In this document: in pieces, positions 63,736-64,000 of the stretch
Numbering within the stretch: position 1 is the stretch's first letter
How the letters are laid out: each line of letters begins with the position of its first letter
Source of the DNA: Variovorax sp. HW608
GTDB taxonomy: Bacteria > Pseudomonadota > Gammaproteobacteria > Burkholderiales > Burkholderiaceae_C
Assembly: GCF_900090195.1 (NCBI RefSeq)
Contig: NZ_LT607803.1
Span: 1,054,001-1,118,000 of the forward strand
Direction of reading: 5' to 3'
Length of the DNA stretch: 64,000 bases
Translations under genes and position numbers: made by a program
The notes under the pieces: model-generated
Database searches by the model: none
The model's input: only the letters and a program-made list of their open reading frames with translations
Told to the model about the DNA's origin: nothing

Positions 63736-64000
63736 ATGCGGGCCCTTCGGTATTCCATCAACGTCACATTGGACGGATGTTGCGATCATCGTGTCGTGAT
63801 CGCGGATGAGGAGTTGCATCGTCACGCGGCCGAGAACCTCTCGCGGGCCGATGCCATCCTATTTGGCAAGGTCACCTACGAAATGATGGAGGCCGCGTGG
63901 CGGCCGGTGGCGCAAGCGCATGCAAGGCCCGACTGGATGGCCGATTGGATGGAGCCGTTCGCCCGGACGATCGACGCGGCCAGGAAGTATGTCGTTTCAA
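63736..64000 (+). CDS. Dihydrofolate reductase-family (RibD C-terminal domain) protein, 3' partial
   Basis: The frame is open to the window end. It begins MRALRYSINVTLDGCCDHRV, followed by ENLSRADAILFGKVTYEMMEAAW and RTIDAARKYVVS. The early YSINVTLDG and DA-LFGRVTYE motifs are those of the RibD C-terminal / DHFR-like superfamily, widespread small NADPH reductases of unknown substrate. The remaining C-terminus lies outside the window. Confidence 0.85.
   Translation, partial: MRALRYSINVTLDGCCDHRVVIADEELHRHAAENLSRADAILFGKVTYEMMEAAWRPVAQAHARPDWMADWMEPFARTIDAARKYVVS

Overview
The window looks like chromosomal DNA of a high-GC beta-proteobacterium of the Burkholderiales, most likely Comamonadaceae (Variovorax/Comamonas-like). 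The reasons are the many Bug-type solute-binding proteins, the protocatechuate 4,5-cleavage (Lig/Pmd) operon, the mostly high GC content, and the dispersed intergenic element containing ACACGAAGTG. This placement is inference from gene content; no rRNA, tRNA, CRISPR array or replication origin was seen. Almost everything here is catabolic accessory metabolism in separate operons, joined by scars: gene fragments, a duplicated regulator and an insertion sequence.

Layout. (1) 1-6942, plus strand: a family 3 glycosidase (cut by the window edge), an FAH-family dehydratase, a sugar-type SDR, an IlvD/Edd dehydratase and a Gfo/Idh/MocA oxidoreductase. Together they look like a non-phosphorylative (Weimberg/Dahms-type) sugar oxidation operon. 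(2) 7051-14115: a minus-strand aromatic operon (FAH-family hydrolase, truncated BKACE, crotonase, thiolase, flavin monooxygenase), with a divergent GntR regulator and a VOC-type extradiol dioxygenase. (3) 14223-16448: a GntR regulator and an NCS1 permease. (4) 16629-20183, minus: a Bug protein, a FAD-linked 2-hydroxyacid oxidase and a 4-hydroxyphenylpyruvate dioxygenase, possibly a hydroxyphenyllactate module. (5) 20184-21893: a decayed second copy of region 2 carrying an almost identical GntR gene. (6) 21989-25900, minus: acetoacetate decarboxylase, 3-hydroxybutyrate dehydrogenase, and a flavin reductase fused to a DUF3734 patatin. (7) 25991-28811: pirin, SnoaL-like, F420-reductase-like and azoreductase genes.

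(8) 29369-36726, plus: an ABC importer of the NMT1/SsuA class, a FAD oxidoreductase, a CoA-transferase, a crotonase and a ferredoxin, then a LysR regulator. This is an uncharacterised-looking uptake and CoA-activation pathway. (9) 36736-38940: a LysR regulator divergent from a stand-alone LigAB-type extradiol dioxygenase. (10) 38971-48426: the full protocatechuate meta operon on the minus strand (ModA-like protein, MFS permease, LigJ, LigK, LigI, LigA, LigB, LigC, aldo/keto reductase), with a divergent LysR regulator. (11) 48437-54378: a Bug protein, a small CxxC protein, a secreted tannase/feruloyl esterase, an alpha/beta hydrolase, two abutting gene fragments, and an acyl-CoA synthetase. (12) 54736-56678: a complete IS1634-family element with inverted ends and a 6-bp target duplication. 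(13) 56777-64000: mixed genes (secreted methyltransferase-like lipoprotein, cupin, truncated dehydratase, CAX exchanger, SYLF protein, zinc-ribbon membrane protein with a glycine-repeat tail, small lipoprotein, DHFR-like protein cut by the edge).

The common theme is plant-derived material. The glycosidase and esterase would release sugars and phenolic acids, the Bug, ABC, MFS and NCS1 systems would import them, and the dioxygenase operons would open the rings toward central metabolism. Functions are read from motifs and context; substrates are inferred.
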